A stretch of 64,000 nt of DNA from an uncultured Lutibacter sp. (GTDB taxonomy: Bacteria; Bacteroidota; Bacteroidia; Flavobacteriales; Flavobacteriaceae). The stretch covers positions 329,365 through 393,364 of the forward strand of contig NZ_CANLRG010000003.1 in NCBI RefSeq assembly GCF_947493565.1, written 5' to 3'. The notes under the pieces were generated by a model. The model ran no database searches. It was not told the DNA's origin and saw only the letters and a list, made by a program, of their open reading frames with translations. Positions within the stretch are counted from its first letter, which is position 1. Each line of letters opens with the position of its first letter. Below, in pieces: positions 1 to 8,884 of this stretch. The translations under genes were made by a program, and so were the position numbers.

Positions 1-422
1 GCCAACAATTATTATTTCCATTAGAAATTTCATTTAATAAAAGTGACATTGAACTAATTAAAGAAATAAAAGAAGATTTAGAAAGCATTGGCTTTGTTTT
101 TGATAAAATTTTAGACGACACCATTGTTATAAAAGGAATGCCTATTACTATTGTTGAAAGTCAGATTTCTATGATTATTGAACAACTTTTAGAAGATATT
201 AAAAATGACATTCCAAATGCTAGTTTTAGTCAATTAGACATGATGGCGAAGAGCTTAGCAAAAAGTTTAGCAATTAAAACAGGAAGCAAATTAAGCTTAA
301 AAGAACAAGAAGAATTAGTAAATAAACTATTTTTGTGCAAACAACCAGACTTGTCTCCTTTTGGTAAAAAAACATTTGTTACCATTAATTTAGACGAAAT
401 TGATAAAAAATTTAGTAATTAA
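1..422 (+). CDS. mutL: DNA mismatch repair protein MutL, C-terminal part (5' end outside window)
   Basis: The open frame runs in from the left edge (first whole codon at base 3) and stops at 420-422, so only about 139 C-terminal residues are seen. They match the MutL C-terminal dimerisation domain: a QQLLFPLEI entry strand, the helix-rich middle, and near the end the CKQPDLSPFGKKTF segment, which corresponds to the conserved C-x-x-P-x-x-x-P-x-G/N-x-P-T motif. MutL couples MutS mismatch recognition to strand removal. The internal ATG at 138 is not the true start, because the homologous sequence continues unbroken upstream. The rhomboid gene follows after 21 bases, an arrangement I associate with flavobacterial mutL loci. 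Confidence 0.85.
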   Translation, partial: QQLLFPLEISFNKSDIELIKEIKEDLESIGFVFDKILDDTIVIKGMPITIVESQISMIIEQLLEDIKNDIPNASFSQLDMMAKSLAKSLAIKTGSKLSLKEQEELVNKLFLCKQPDLSPFGKKTFVTINLDEIDKKFSN

Positions 423-443
423 CATCTGTTAAATACAAGTATT

Positions 444-1178
444 ATGGGAAGAATTACCGACGCTGTAAAACATATTATTATCATAAATATATTTTTATTT
501 GTTGCTCCGCAACTTGCTCCAGCTTTAGGATTGGATAGTTTGTTTGCGTTGTATTTTCCAAAAAACCCAAATTTTGGATTTTGGCAATTTCTTACCCATA
601 TGTTTATGCACGGTGGCTTTGCTCATATTTTATTTAATATGTATGGATTATGGGCATTTGGAACACCTTTAGAGCAAATGTGGGGTAAAAATAAATTTAT
701 ATTCTTCTATTTATCTGCTGGATTAGGTGCAGGTATAATTTATACACTGGTAAATTACTATCAATTTAGTGGTGTTTACGATCAATTAATTAGCATTGGT
801 TTATCAAGTAATGACATTCAAAATATATTATCTACTGGCAGCTATAATAATCAAATTTTAGAATATGTAAGTGAAGCTCAACTTGCAGAATTTTATGCAA
901 CATACCACACTCCTGCAGTTGGAGCATCAGGTGCTGTTTATGGTATTTTAGTTGCATTTGGCATGGCTTTTCCTAATGCAAAATTAGCGTTGATATTTTT
1001 CCCTGTTCCAATTGCTGCAAAATACTTTATTCCCTTAATTATTTTAGGTGATTTATTCTTTGGTATTACAAAATATTCTGTTGGAAATGTAGCTCATTTT
1101 GCACACGTTGGAGGAGCTTTAATAGGTTTTATAATAGCTTGGTATTGGAAACAAAACCAATTTAAAAGATGGAATTAA
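444..1178 (+). CDS. Rhomboid family intramembrane serine protease (copy 1)
   Basis: A 244-residue polytopic membrane protein of the rhomboid family, which cleaves transmembrane substrates within the bilayer. Visible hallmarks are the HGGFAHILFNMYGLW segment of TM2 (residues 56-70), the GASGAVYG motif with the catalytic serine at about residue 162, and AHFAHVGGALIGF with the catalytic histidine at about residue 221. About 50 residues between TM2 and the serine helix (105-155) form an unusually long loop. A second rhomboid gene starts immediately downstream with a TTG, and the two are probably cotranscribed with mutL. Substrate unknown. Confidence 0.92.
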   Translation: MGRITDAVKHIIIINIFLFVAPQLAPALGLDSLFALYFPKNPNFGFWQFLTHMFMHGGFAHILFNMYGLWAFGTPLEQMWGKNKFIFFYLSAGLGAGIIYTLVNYYQFSGVYDQLISIGLSSNDIQNILSTGSYNNQILEYVSEAQLAEFYATYHTPAVGASGAVYGILVAFGMAFPNAKLALIFFPVPIAAKYFIPLIILGDLFFGITKYSVGNVAHFAHVGGALIGFIIAWYWKQNQFKRWN

Positions 1179-1179
1179 T

Positions 1180-2013
1180 TTGACTTTTATAAACGACATA
1201 AAACAAGCGTACCAAAAAGCAAACGTAGTTGAAAAAATCATCTATATAAATATTGCATTATTTTTAATTACAGTTCTTTTCACAAAATTTAGCATTGAAT
1301 GGCTCGCCTTACCTACACAGCTTTCCGAGTTTTTTTATAAACCTTGGACAATTGTTTCCTATGCATTTATTCATCAAAGATTTATTCATATTTTATCTAA
1401 TTTATTAGTACTCTATTATATTGGGAATCTGTTTCTAGATTTCTATACAAAAAAACAATTTTTAAACTTTTACTTTTTAGGTGCCTTATTTGGAGGTAGT
1501 ATTTTTTTATTAAATTATTATTTAACAAATAAAATGGGTGCTCCGCTTGCTGGTGCTTCTGCCGCAGTCACCACTATTTTTGTAGCTATTGCAACTAAAA
1601 TTCCTAGATATGCTCTTCAACTTAGATTTATAGGTAGTGTAGAATTATGGGTGTTAGCTGCAATTTGGGTAGGTTTAAGTATTTTACAATTGGCAAATTT
1701 TGATAATGGTGGTGCCATTGCACACCTTAGTGGCGCTGTACTAGGTTTTATGTATGCCAAACAGCTAGAAAAAGGAAACGATATTGGAAAATGGTTTGAA
1801 ACTATTGTTAATTACTTTACTAATTTAACAACCATAAAAAAAGGAAAACCTTTAAAAACAGTGTATAAATCTAAAAAAAGAACTTCAACTCAAGAGGTTT
1901 CAAAAACAAAACAACGAAAAATTGATGACATTTTAGATAAAATTAGTAAGTCTGGATATGAAAGTTTAACACAAGAAGAAAAAGATTTCTTATTTAGAGC
2001 AGGGAAAAAATAA
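1180..2013 (+). CDS. Rhomboid family intramembrane protease (copy 2, GASA active site)
   Basis: A 277-residue rhomboid paralogue that begins with a TTG one base after the stop of copy 1; no ATG gives the full first helix. TM segments occupy roughly residues 20-190. The serine motif reads GASAAV (serine about 127) where the usual form is GASG, and the histidine motif is AHLSGAVLGF (histidine about 182), so both catalytic residues are kept with one glycine-to-alanine change. Residues 195-277 are a lysine-rich cytoplasmic tail not found in copy 1. Tight spacing to its neighbours (1 and 3 bases) indicates one operon. It may be active or may have altered specificity. Confidence 0.88.
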   Translation: MTFINDIKQAYQKANVVEKIIYINIALFLITVLFTKFSIEWLALPTQLSEFFYKPWTIVSYAFIHQRFIHILSNLLVLYYIGNLFLDFYTKKQFLNFYFLGALFGGSIFLLNYYLTNKMGAPLAGASAAVTTIFVAIATKIPRYALQLRFIGSVELWVLAAIWVGLSILQLANFDNGGAIAHLSGAVLGFMYAKQLEKGNDIGKWFETIVNYFTNLTTIKKGKPLKTVYKSKKRTSTQEVSKTKQRKIDDILDKISKSGYESLTQEEKDFLFRAGKK

Positions 2014-2016
2014 TCC

Positions 2017-3036
2017 ATGAAAAAATTATCATTGATCGATAAATTCATTTTTATTGTTAATTCTATATTAGCAACTATATTATTTATAGCCTACTTTAGT
2101 TATTATGTTTCACCTAATTCAATTTCTTTTGTTTCAATTTTAAGTTTATCGATTCCCTTTTTAATCCTTATCAATTTAATTTTTGCTATTTATTGGTTAA
2201 TTAAATTGAAAAAACAATTTTGGCTTTCAACAATTATTTTACTTCTTGGATACCAATACATTGCTAAATTTTACAGCTTTAGTGAAAAAAAGGTATTGTT
2301 GACTAAGGATATTAAAGTTATGAGTTACAATGTACGTATGTTTAATTTATATAATTGGATTGAAGAAAAGAACGTGGCTCAAAAAATTTACGATTTTATA
2401 AAAGATAAAGATCCTGATATTTTATGTTTGCAAGAATTCCATACAGCAGCAAAAATTGGGTTTAATTATCCGTATAAATTTATAAAAACAAGCAATAAAA
2501 AAAATAACTTTGGACACGCTATTTTTTCAAAATATAAGATTATTAATTCAGGCTCACTAAACTTTTCAAATACTAGTAACAATACTATTTTTGTTGATGT
2601 TGTTAAAAATAAAGATACCATTCGCGTATACAATGTTCATCTTGAATCTTTAAAAATCAATCCAAAAAAAGACAATTTCAATCAAGAAATTTCAGATAAG
2701 TTAAGAGTTCGAGTAGAAAATTCGTTTAAAAAACAAGCCAACCAAGCAACTCTTATTACAGAGCATTTAAAAAAAGTAAACTATAAATCTATTATTTGTG
2801 CAGATTTAAATAACAATGCTTTTTCTTGGGTGTATCGTAAATTAATAGCTGATAAAAATGATGCTTTTGAAGTTGCTGGTGAAGGTTTTGGAAAAACATT
2901 CGATTACTATTTTCCTTTTAGAATAGATTTTATTTTAACCGATAAGGCTTTGGAAATAAATAACTTTAAAACCTTTCATATTCCTCACTCTGATCATTAT
3001 CCAATTATGGCTCGGTTAAATTTTAATCCATCCTGA
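2017..3036 (+). CDS. Membrane-anchored endonuclease/exonuclease/phosphatase family protein
   Basis: A 339-residue protein with two or three hydrophobic helices in the first 90 residues and an EEP-fold (DNase I-like) catalytic domain behind them. Motifs visible: SYNVRMFN at the domain start, DPDILCLQEF carrying the metal-binding Glu, ADLNN in the middle, and HSDHYPI at the C-terminus with the catalytic Asp-His pair. The family hydrolyses phosphodiester bonds in nucleic acids, phospholipids or inositol phosphates; the substrate cannot be told. It starts 3 bases after the second rhomboid gene, so it is probably cotranscribed. The catalytic domain is predicted to face the periplasm or the cytoplasm depending on helix count. 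Confidence 0.85.
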   Translation: MKKLSLIDKFIFIVNSILATILFIAYFSYYVSPNSISFVSILSLSIPFLILINLIFAIYWLIKLKKQFWLSTIILLLGYQYIAKFYSFSEKKVLLTKDIKVMSYNVRMFNLYNWIEEKNVAQKIYDFIKDKDPDILCLQEFHTAAKIGFNYPYKFIKTSNKKNNFGHAIFSKYKIINSGSLNFSNTSNNTIFVDVVKNKDTIRVYNVHLESLKINPKKDNFNQEISDKLRVRVENSFKKQANQATLITEHLKKVNYKSIICADLNNNAFSWVYRKLIADKNDAFEVAGEGFGKTFDYYFPFRIDFILTDKALEINNFKTFHIPHSDHYPIMARLNFNPS

Positions 3037-3067
3037 TAATCATCAGTATAAAACTACATTAATTATA

Positions 3068-3075
3068 TAACTTTG
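3068..3075 (+). promoter_or_regulatory. -7 promoter box (TAnnTTTG) of the DPP-IV gene
   Basis: TAACTTTG matches the Bacteroidota sigma-A -7 consensus TAnnTTTG exactly and lies 23 bases before the ATG at 3099, giving a leader of roughly 18 bases. No clear -33 TTG is seen at the usual spacing. Confidence 0.6.
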
Positions 3076-3098
3076 TTTATTATTTAAAATTCAACCAA

Positions 3099-5225
3099 AT
3101 GAAAAAAATTATTTCGCTACTATTTTTATGCGCCTTCTTTTTAGGGTTTTCACAGCAAAAAGAACTTTCTATTGAAGATGCCGTATTAGGTTATTACAAA
3201 GGTTTATACCCAAAATCACTAAATAATCTTAGTTGGGTAGAAAACACAAATACTTATGTTTTTCAAAAAGAAAATGCACTCATTTTTACCAATGCTAAAA
3301 GTAACAAAGTAACATCAACTTTAAAGTTAGAAGAACTTCAAAAAGCATATTCTAATTTGAAATACTTTCCAAGAGTACAAGAAATCTCAGCTACAGAACT
3401 CACTTTTAGATTAAGTAATTCTTTTGAAACTTATAATTACATAACTAACAGTAAAACTACTACTGTTACTTTTGATAAAAATGGTCAAAACGCCGAATTT
3501 AATTCAAAAGCTATAGCTGTAGCTTATACTATAGATAACAATTTATATGTGGCAACAGCAACCAATCCTAAAATTGCTGTGACTGAAATAAACGATAAAA
3601 ATATTGTCTCAGGACAAGCAATACATCGAAGTGAATTTGGTATTGTAAAAGGAACTTTTTGGAGCCCAAAAGGAACTTATTTAGCATTTTATCAAAAAGA
3701 TGAAAGCAAGATTACTGAATATCCTTTAGTTGACATTAATTCCTACCCTGCCAGTTTAAAAAATATTAAATACCCAATGGCAGGACAAGGAAGTGAAATA
3801 GCCAAAATTGGAATTTTTAACACTCTAAATAAAACAACAACCTATTTAGATATTGATACTTCAGACGAACATTATTTAACCAATATATCATGGACGCCAG
3901 ATGAAAAATACTTGCTTGTTGCTGAAATTAATAGAGAACAAAACCATGTTTGGTATAATAAATATAGTGTTGAGAATGGAAAAAAAGTAACTACCATATT
4001 TGAAGAAACTAATGATAAATGGACAGAACCAGAAAACCCAGCGGTTTTTTTACCAAATAGCACTACCAACTTTTTGTGGCTTAGTGAACGTGATGGTTTT
4101 ATGAATTTATATCAGTACACTACTGAAGGAAAATTAGTTAAACAAGTTACCAAATTTAATTGGGTAGTTACTGGAATTTCAGGTTTTGACGCTAAAGGTA
4201 AAAATGTATTCATCACAGGAACTGGTGAAGATGCAAGAGAAAATCATACTTTTAAAGTAAATTTAAAAACGGGTAAATACACTAAGCTGACTAAAAATAA
4301 TGGAACACATTATACACAAATTAATAGTAACGGAAATTATTTGATAGATAATTACAGCAATTTAACTACTCCAAGAAATATAGAAGTAATTGATACTAAA
4401 AAAGAAAAATCAACAACTCTATTACAAGCTGAAAATCCTTTAAAAGATTACAATATTGGAACTACAGAATTTGTAACCCTTAAAGGAAATGACGGAACCG
4501 ATTTATATACTAGAATCATTAAACCTGCAAATTTTGACCCTTCTAAAAAATACCCTGTACTCATCTATGTATATGGTGGGCCACACGCCCAAATGGTTAC
4601 TAACACTTGGTTAGGCGGAGCTAGTTTATGGATGCCAGCATTTGCAACTTTAGAAAATTACATCATTTTCACATTAGATAATAGAGGATCGGCAAATAGA
4701 GGTTTTAAATTTGAAAGTATTATTCACCGTAATTTAGGTAATGCTGAAATTGAAGATCAATTAACAGGTGTAAATTATTTGAAGTCATTAAATTATGTAG
4801 ATGCTTCCAGAATTGCTGTAAATGGATGGAGTTATGGAGGATTTATGACCACTAGCTTAATGTTAAGAAATCCTGGTATATTTACTACAGCTGTAGCTGG
4901 TGGACCAGTTATTGATTGGAAATATTATGAAGTAATGTATGGTGAACGTTATATGGATACTCCACAAGAAAATCCTGAAGGGTATAAAAATGCCAAAGTT
5001 TCAAATTATATTAAAAATTTAGATGGCAAATTATTATTAATTCACGGAAGTGTAGATCCCGTAGTAGTTCCTCAGCATAGTATGACACTTTTACAAGAGG
5101 CCGTTAAACAAAATATTCAAGTAGACTTTTTTACTTACCCAATGCATGAGCATAATGTTAGAGGCAAAGATAGAGTTCATTTAATTGAAAAAATGATGAA
5201 TTATATTGTTGAAAATAATAAATAA
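3099..5225 (+). CDS. Dipeptidyl peptidase IV family serine peptidase (S9B)
   Basis: A 708-residue exported prolyl dipeptidyl peptidase. A signal peptide (residues 1-18, ending GFSQ) precedes a beta-propeller (about 40-460) and an alpha/beta-hydrolase domain. The triad is visible: Ser about 578 in GWSYGG, Asp about 653 in HGSVDP, and His about 685 in PMHEHNV. Length agrees with bacterial DPP-IV. The enzyme removes X-Pro/X-Ala dipeptides from peptide N-termini in the periplasm during peptide catabolism. It has its own promoter box at 3068 and is followed 17 bases later by the aldose epimerase gene. The protease assignment is firm; exact specificity is inferred from the family. Confidence 0.94.
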   Translation: MKKIISLLFLCAFFLGFSQQKELSIEDAVLGYYKGLYPKSLNNLSWVENTNTYVFQKENALIFTNAKSNKVTSTLKLEELQKAYSNLKYFPRVQEISATELTFRLSNSFETYNYITNSKTTTVTFDKNGQNAEFNSKAIAVAYTIDNNLYVATATNPKIAVTEINDKNIVSGQAIHRSEFGIVKGTFWSPKGTYLAFYQKDESKITEYPLVDINSYPASLKNIKYPMAGQGSEIAKIGIFNTLNKTTTYLDIDTSDEHYLTNISWTPDEKYLLVAEINREQNHVWYNKYSVENGKKVTTIFEETNDKWTEPENPAVFLPNSTTNFLWLSERDGFMNLYQYTTEGKLVKQVTKFNWVVTGISGFDAKGKNVFITGTGEDARENHTFKVNLKTGKYTKLTKNNGTHYTQINSNGNYLIDNYSNLTTPRNIEVIDTKKEKSTTLLQAENPLKDYNIGTTEFVTLKGNDGTDLYTRIIKPANFDPSKKYPVLIYVYGGPHAQMVTNTWLGGASLWMPAFATLENYIIFTLDNRGSANRGFKFESIIHRNLGNAEIEDQLTGVNYLKSLNYVDASRIAVNGWSYGGFMTTSLMLRNPGIFTTAVAGGPVIDWKYYEVMYGERYMDTPQENPEGYKNAKVSNYIKNLDGKLLLIHGSVDPVVVPQHSMTLLQEAVKQNIQVDFFTYPMHEHNVRGKDRVHLIEKMMNYIVENNK

Positions 5226-5242
5226 TTGAATATCTAAATTAA

Positions 5243-6046
5243 ATGATTAGTGTAACCTTAAAAAGTCCAGATACAACTTCAATTGTTAAAATTGAAAAGG
5301 GTGAATTAGTCAGTTACCAAAAAAATAATGAAGAACTAATTCATCAAAAAGGAACATTAGGTTGGAGAAATTCTGATACAGAAATGTTTCCTATCATTGG
5401 ACCAACTGAATCTAAAAATTTTAGAATCTCAACACCAAAAGGAACAGCTATTCAAGATCAGCATGGTTTACTAAGGGAGTTATCGTATTCGCTGCTAAAA
5501 AGTAGCGAATACGATGCTGTCTTTCAAAAAAAATACATTGCAAATACTTTTATTAATAATTCAAAATATCCTGAAAAATCAACTGAAAAAGGACTTTGTT
5601 GGCCTTACAATTTCACCTTTTTCAAAAAGTATGAAATTACTAACAGCTCTTTAAAAATAAGTTTTGAACTACAAGCAGAAAATAAAATGCCCTTTATGTT
5701 AGGCTATCATCCTGCCTTTATGCTTCAAGGAAACTTAGACGAAATTGTACAATCTAACAACCAAGATATTTCTATCCCTAACATTATAGAAGGAGGTAGT
5801 ACTGCATTACCTATTTTAAATACCACTGAAGTTCAACTAATTAAAAAAAATGGTTTTAACATTTCTATCAAAACAATGGGTTTTAATAATTTTATGCTTT
5901 GGACGGAAGTTCCTACTATGTTATGTATAGAGCCAATTACTGCTTATCCATACACTGATGGTGAATTGTTATCGAAAAAGCTATTTAACAAATCAAAAGG
6001 TATTGATATTTTTGAAGTGTTAATTACACCTTTTAAAATTATCTAA
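5243..6046 (+). CDS. Aldose 1-epimerase family protein (LacX/YeaD-like)
   Basis: A 267-residue cytoplasmic protein of the galactose mutarotase superfamily, which interconverts alpha and beta anomers of hexoses or hexose phosphates. Visible family features are GPTESKNFRI near the start, the catalytic-histidine strand MLGYHPAF, and CIEPITAYPYTDG with the likely catalytic Glu. It is shorter than GalM (about 340) and fits the LacX-like branch, whose substrates are poorly defined. Probably read through from the DPP-IV gene (17-base gap). No signal peptide. Confidence 0.82.
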   Translation: MISVTLKSPDTTSIVKIEKGELVSYQKNNEELIHQKGTLGWRNSDTEMFPIIGPTESKNFRISTPKGTAIQDQHGLLRELSYSLLKSSEYDAVFQKKYIANTFINNSKYPEKSTEKGLCWPYNFTFFKKYEITNSSLKISFELQAENKMPFMLGYHPAFMLQGNLDEIVQSNNQDISIPNIIEGGSTALPILNTTEVQLIKKNGFNISIKTMGFNNFMLWTEVPTMLCIEPITAYPYTDGELLSKKLFNKSKGIDIFEVLITPFKII

Positions 6047-6127
6047 AACTTTATTTTATCATTTAAGTTGCTCATTAAATCATTTATATTTGATTTAGTT
6101 GCAATCTGTTTTAAAAATAAAATTCTG

Positions 6128-6135
6128 TACTTTTG
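6128..6135 (+). promoter_or_regulatory. -7 promoter box (TAnnTTTG) of mtaB
   Basis: TACTTTTG fits the TAnnTTTG consensus and is followed by GC at the expected place. It lies 20 bases before the ATG at 6156, and so supports that start over the in-frame TTG at 6099, which would lie upstream of the predicted transcription start. Confidence 0.65.
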
Positions 6136-6155
6136 CATCCGATAAATGTATAAGA

Positions 6156-7490
6156 ATGAGCGCACAAAAAAAAGTCGCATTTTACACACTAGGATGTAAA
6201 TTAAATTTTTCAGAAACATCAACTATTGCACGTAGCTTTCAAAACGAAGGTTTTAAACGTGTTGAGTTTGATGAAGTAGCTGATATCTATGTTATAAATA
6301 CCTGTTCGGTAACAGACAATGCTGACAAACGTTTTAAAACCATTGTAAAAAGTGCTTTAAAACAGAATGAAAAAGCTTTTTTAATTGCCATTGGATGCTA
6401 CGCACAGCTGAAACCTGAAGAATTAGCTGCTGTAGATGGAGTTGATATGGTGCTGGGTGCCACCGAAAAGTTTAAAGTAACCGATTATTTAAACGACCTT
6501 ACCAAAAATGATATGGGAGAAGTACATTCTTGTGAAATTGAAGAAGCTGATTTCTATGTGGGATCTTATTCCATTGGAGATAGAACTCGCGCTTTTTTAA
6601 AAGTACAAGACGGTTGCGATTATAAATGTACCTATTGCACTATTCCGCTTGCTAGAGGTATTTCACGTAGTGATACTTTGAACAATATATTGCATAATGC
6701 CAAAGAAATTTCAGAAAAAGGAATTAAAGAAATTGTGCTTACAGGTGTTAATATTGGAGATTATGGAAAAGGTGAATTTGGAAATAAAAAACACGAACAT
6801 ACATTTTTTGAATTGGTTCAAGCTTTAGATAAAGTTAAAGGCATTCACCGTTTAAGAATATCTTCAATTGAACCTAATTTATTGAAAAATGAGATCATTG
6901 AATTTGTTGCAGAGTCTAACAGTTTTGTACCTCATTTTCATATTCCTTTACAAAGTGGTAGCGATGAATTATTAAAGTTAATGAAACGCAGGTACTTAAA
7001 AGAAACTTATACCAACAGAGTTGAAGCCATTAAAAAAGCAATGCCAAATGCCTGTATAGGTGTTGATGTTATTGTTGGGTTTCCAGGAGAAACTGATGAA
7101 TTATTTTTAGAAACCTACAATTATTTAAACGAACTAGATATTTCTTACTTACACGTTTTTACGTATTCAGAAAGACCAAATACTGAAGCTATAGAAATGG
7201 AAGGCGTTGTACCTCAAAAAGTTAGAACAAAAAGAAGTAAAATGCTTCGTGGGCTTTCAGTTAAAAAAAGAAGAGCTTTTTATGAAAGTCAATTAGGAAA
7301 CGAATTAACCGTATTATTTGAAAGTGAAAACAAAGAAGGTTATATTCATGGGTTTACAGAAAATTATGTTAAAGTTAAAACTCCTTGGAATCCTGAGTTA
7401 ATAAATACTTTACATACTATACAATTAACAAAAATTGATAAGGATGGCTTGGTGCGGTTTGATTGGGTAAAAGTTCCAACAGTAAATTAA
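6156..7490 (+). CDS. mtaB: tRNA (N6-threonylcarbamoyladenosine-C2)-methylthiotransferase MtaB
   Basis: A 444-residue radical-SAM enzyme that converts t6A37 to ms2t6A37 in ANN-decoding tRNAs. The N-terminal UPF0004 domain has three cluster cysteines (about 14, 50 and 81). The radical-SAM motif C-x3-C-x2-C is at about 154/158/161 in DGCDYKCTYC, and a C-terminal TRAM-like region follows. The YTLGCKLN opening is typical of MtaB rather than MiaB or RimO. The ATG at 6156 is chosen because it follows a -7 box and gives the usual MSAQKKVAFYTLGCK start. MarC follows 12 bases after the stop. Confidence 0.93.
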   Translation: MSAQKKVAFYTLGCKLNFSETSTIARSFQNEGFKRVEFDEVADIYVINTCSVTDNADKRFKTIVKSALKQNEKAFLIAIGCYAQLKPEELAAVDGVDMVLGATEKFKVTDYLNDLTKNDMGEVHSCEIEEADFYVGSYSIGDRTRAFLKVQDGCDYKCTYCTIPLARGISRSDTLNNILHNAKEISEKGIKEIVLTGVNIGDYGKGEFGNKKHEHTFFELVQALDKVKGIHRLRISSIEPNLLKNEIIEFVAESNSFVPHFHIPLQSGSDELLKLMKRRYLKETYTNRVEAIKKAMPNACIGVDVIVGFPGETDELFLETYNYLNELDISYLHVFTYSERPNTEAIEMEGVVPQKVRTKRSKMLRGLSVKKRRAFYESQLGNELTVLFESENKEGYIHGFTENYVKVKTPWNPELINTLHTIQLTKIDKDGLVRFDWVKVPTVN

Positions 7491-7502
7491 TATTCAAAAA
7501 CT

Positions 7503-8153
7503 ATGACAGTTGTAACTGATTTATATACGTTTACTTTATTAGCTTTTACAGCATTTTTCACCATTATAAATCCATTAGGTACTATGCCTATTTTTATGAC
7601 GATGACTTCTTCATTAAGCAAACAACACCGTAAGCAAACTGCAAAAAAAGCTACCATTGTGGCATTTTTCACCATTATTGCATTTGCATTTTCAGGTCAA
7701 ATTTTATTTAATTTTTTTGGTATTTCAGTTAATAGTTTTAGAGTAGTTGGAGGAATTATCTTTTTTATGATGGGTTGGGATATGCTTCAAGCTAGATTAG
7801 GTAATATTAAACACAATAAAGATGAAGATAAAATTGATGCTTATGTGGAAGATATTTCAATTACACCTCTAGCTATACCTATGATTTGTGGTCCAGGAGC
7901 AATTACAAATGCTATTATTTTAATGGAAGACGCTGTAAATATTACTCAAAAAATTGCATTAGTATTAGTAATAGCTATTGTTTTATTAATCACCTATTTG
8001 GTACTAATTGGAGCAAGTAAAATTACAGAAAGATTAGGTTCTACAGGTAATAAAGTAATGATGCGCTTAATGGGTTTAATTGTAATGGTAATTGCTGTAG
8101 AATTTTTCTTTAGCGGATTAAAACCTATCATAATAGGAATATTAAATGGTTAA
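7503..8153 (+). CDS. MarC family integral membrane protein
   Basis: A 216-residue membrane protein of the MarC (UPF0056) family with six predicted helices. Typical segments are FFTIINPLGTMPIFMTMT in helix 1, VVGGIIFFMMGWDML, and ITPLAIPMICGPGAI. The family was once thought to give multiple antibiotic resistance, which was later disputed; its substrate is unknown. The stop overlaps the start of the next gene in a TAATG junction, so the two are translationally coupled. Confidence 0.9.
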   Translation: MTVVTDLYTFTLLAFTAFFTIINPLGTMPIFMTMTSSLSKQHRKQTAKKATIVAFFTIIAFAFSGQILFNFFGISVNSFRVVGGIIFFMMGWDMLQARLGNIKHNKDEDKIDAYVEDISITPLAIPMICGPGAITNAIILMEDAVNITQKIALVLVIAIVLLITYLVLIGASKITERLGSTGNKVMMRLMGLIVMVIAVEFFFSGLKPIIIGILNG

Positions 8154-8812
8154 TGAGCAATACAATAACACATATTTATTTAATGCCTGGCCTAGCTGCG
8201 AGCCCTAAAATATTCAACAACTTAATTTTTCCAAAAAATAAAGTTGAACTGCATTATTTAGAATGGATTTTACCATTATCGGAAAAAGAAAAACTTGAAG
8301 ATTACGCCAAAAGAATGTCTGAATTAGTTACTGAGGCTAATCCAGTTTTAATTGGTGTTTCGTTTGGAGGAATTTTAGTACAAGAAATCAGCAAATTTTT
8401 GCGTCCAAAAAAAATAATCATCATATCAAGTATTAAATCTTCCGATGAATTACCAAAAAGGTTAAAACTTATTCAAAAAACAAAAGCTTATAAACTTTTT
8501 CCTGCTAAGGCTATATCCAATATTGAAGCTTTTTCGGTCTTTGCTTTTGGTGAATTTGCTAAAAAAAGAGTTAAGTTATATCAAGAATACCTTTCTGTAA
8601 GAGATGAAAAGTATTTAAAGTGGGCTGTGTTTAATGTTTTAAATTGGAAACAAAAAACTTCTCCAAAAAATATCATACATATTCAAGGTGAAAAGGATCA
8701 TATTTTTCCAATAAAAAATATTAGTAATTGTATTTCTATACCCAATGGAACTCATATTATGATTTTAACTAAAGCTAAAAGAATTTCTAAAATTATCACA
8801 GATATACTTTAA
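8153..8812 (+). CDS. Alpha/beta hydrolase
   Basis: A 219-residue cytoplasmic alpha/beta hydrolase. The nucleophile elbow is GVSFGG (serine about 70), an acidic residue sits in GEKDHIFP, and the histidine is in NGTHIMI near the C-terminus, so the triad is complete. The small cap suggests an esterase or lipase-like activity, but no substrate can be assigned. Its ATG overlaps the stop codon of the marC gene by one base. There is no signal peptide. Confidence 0.82.
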   Translation: MSNTITHIYLMPGLAASPKIFNNLIFPKNKVELHYLEWILPLSEKEKLEDYAKRMSELVTEANPVLIGVSFGGILVQEISKFLRPKKIIIISSIKSSDELPKRLKLIQKTKAYKLFPAKAISNIEAFSVFAFGEFAKKRVKLYQEYLSVRDEKYLKWAVFNVLNWKQKTSPKNIIHIQGEKDHIFPIKNISNCISIPNGTHIMILTKAKRISKIITDIL

Positions 8813-8884
8813 TTGTTAAAATAGAACCACCTCTTCATTAAGTTTAAATTTATTTGTAATTTACCCTCTTAAATTAATACTATC

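Noticed and set aside
6099..6155. Extension of MtaB to a TTG at 6099
   Set aside because: The extra 19 residues would lie upstream of the predicted transcription start at the TACTTTTG box, and MtaB proteins normally begin near the ATG at 6156.
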